Source: Arthrobacter sp. Leaf141 (GTDB lineage Bacteria > Actinomycetota > Actinomycetes > Actinomycetales > Micrococcaceae). Taken from it: a stretch of 54,195 bases of DNA. The position numbers were made by a program, and so were the translations under genes. The notes beneath the pieces are model-generated. The model saw only the letters and a program-made list of their open reading frames with translations. It did not search any database and had not been told where the DNA came from. The stretch lies in assembly GCF_001424565.1 (NCBI RefSeq), contig NZ_LMOL01000001.1, positions 211 through 54,405 of the forward strand, read 5' to 3'. Shown in pieces: positions 53,436 to 54,195 of this stretch (positions are counted from its first letter, which is position 1; each line of letters opens with the position of its first letter).

Positions 53436-54065
53436 ATGACAGCCCTGGCCCCCGAATCATTCCACGAACAGCTCCTGAGCCGCCGCTACGAACCCAACGT
53501 GGCGGTTGTCAACGAACTGTGCGACACCCTGCAGGCGGCCAAGCCCGGCACCATGGTCCCCTACGTGGATCCCATGCACGATGTGGACGAGTGCCGCATC
53601 ATCAGCCTTTACTCCAACATCGGCGAGGCTGACGGGACGGGTTTCATCACCCCCGGCGACAGTGACGCCGCCACCCGCATGCTGGGCATCCAGTGGAAGC
53701 TGGGCCTGCGCCCCGAGTTCGTGATGCCGTGGAACGTCCACCCGTGGCACACGGCGGGCGAGCCCAACGGCAAGTTCACCCCGGACCAGATCTCGGCGGG
53801 CCTGAAGCCGCTGCTGAAGTTCCTGGCCCTGGTTCCCCGCGCCTCCGTGATCGTGGCGCATGGCACCGAAGCCAACCGCCTGGCCAACCTGCTGCTGAAG
53901 ACCGAAGTGCCCATGATCTGGCGCCGCGGCCTGAAGACCTACAAGGTCCGCTCCCTGTCCGGCCGCGCGTTTGCCGGGTCCCCGGTCCGCCAGGAGGAGT
54001 TCCTAGAAGACATGCGTGTTGCTTACGCGGACGCCATGGCGCGCACGGGACTGGCCAAGGCCTAG
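53436..54065 (+). CDS. Uracil-DNA-glycosylase-like superfamily protein
   Basis: 209 residues. AGGAG lies 12 bases before the ATG. '[20 protein letters not shown]', '[20 protein letters not shown]' and '[20 protein letters not shown]' resemble the motifs of the UDG superfamily (water-activating loop, Asn/His pocket, His loop), and I recall relatives annotated as uracil-DNA glycosylase. The likeness is by eye, and the C-terminal DNA-intercalation loop is not clear, so activity is uncertain. Divergent from purA. Confidence 0.7.
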   Translation: MTALAPESFHEQLLSRRYEPNVAVVNELCDTLQAAKPGTMVPYVDPMHDVDECRIISLYSNIGEADGTGFITPGDSDAATRMLGIQWKLGLRPEFVMPWNVHPWHTAGEPNGKFTPDQISAGLKPLLKFLALVPRASVIVAHGTEANRLANLLLKTEVPMIWRRGLKTYKVRSLSGRAFAGSPVRQEEFLEDMRVAYADAMARTGLAKA

Positions 54066-54134
54066 TCCCACCCGTCGCTTCGGCTGGCAGTTTCGAACGC
54101 ACGACGGCGGGCGGTGACCTTGATTTCCAAAGGG

Positions 54135-54195
54135 CGGTTTCTAGGGGTCGTTGCAACACCTGTTGGTTAGGTGGTTAGTAGTAAATCACGTAGGC
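54135..54195. other. Possible insertion-sequence end at window edge
   Basis: The base composition drops abruptly to AT-rich. The sequence has a GTTGCAAC palindrome at 54150 and a CACCT/AGGTG dyad. This could be the terminal repeat of an IS30-like element beginning here, but no transposase is visible in the remaining bases. Confidence 0.3.

Overview
The window is about 54 kb of a high-GC, gene-dense actinobacterial chromosome. Gene content and codon use fit Arthrobacter/Pseudarthrobacter or a close Micrococcaceae relative. Pointers are the tRNA-Ser/4.5S RNA/dnaX/recR order, a RamB-type regulator divergent from aceA-aceB, the purS-purQ-purL cluster, and many starts preceded directly by a TANNNT -10 box (probable leaderless mRNAs). 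I see no prophage, CRISPR array or complete insertion sequence; an AT-richer 3' edge may be an insertion sequence end. The genus assignment is an inference from style and gene order.

Layout. 1-2.8 kb: a truncated secreted adhesin-like protein, then a TetR repressor divergent from a small membrane protein, with two near-identical operators between them. 2.9-7.7 kb: an MHS-type carboxylate permease divergent from a response regulator, a histidine kinase and a TAXI-type binding lipoprotein with overlapping reading frames, a likely extracellular-solute sensing unit. 7.8-13 kb: an unknown protein, RamB, isocitrate lyase and malate synthase (glyoxylate shunt), with a palindromic 59-bp repeat between aceA and aceB. 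13-22 kb: a CynX-like exporter, a 2-hydroxyacid dehydrogenase/GNAT/DsbA-like/TetR run, a second copy of the 59-bp repeat, a LytR_C protein overlapping a ParB-like protein, a HAD phosphatase and a Stealth-type sugar-phosphate transferase. 21-26 kb: a metallophosphoesterase, glutathione peroxidase, an M23 endopeptidase with a long Pro/Ser/Thr tail, an MpaB-like oxygenase and a lipoprotein.

26.4-36.5 kb is the replication/repair and aspartate-kinase block: tRNA-Ser(GGA), ffs, dnaX, recR, a membrane protein, two IclR regulators, lysC (with a probable internal start for a beta subunit), then two small paralogous proteins of no known family. 36.5-42.2 kb holds the most unusual locus: an OhrR-like regulator, a lipoprotein with a subtilisin-inhibitor (SSI)-like domain, a conserved protein that other actinobacterial genomes label 3-methyladenine DNA glycosylase, and a second SSI-like protein without signal peptide. 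The three reading frames overlap, and the run converges on a large secreted subtilase. A protease/inhibitor module built around an unexplained intracellular protein is my best candidate for an undescribed system.

42.5-54.2 kb: purS-purQ-purL, YlxP, a three-gene overlapping minus-strand run (MmcQ/YjbR, DUF1990, ABM monooxygenase), a 2-oxoglutarate/Fe dioxygenase, a CoA-binding protein, an ECF sigma factor overlapping its putative one-TM anti-sigma partner, a DUF1508 protein, purA, and a divergent uracil-DNA-glycosylase-like gene. De novo purine synthesis is thus represented at two separate places.
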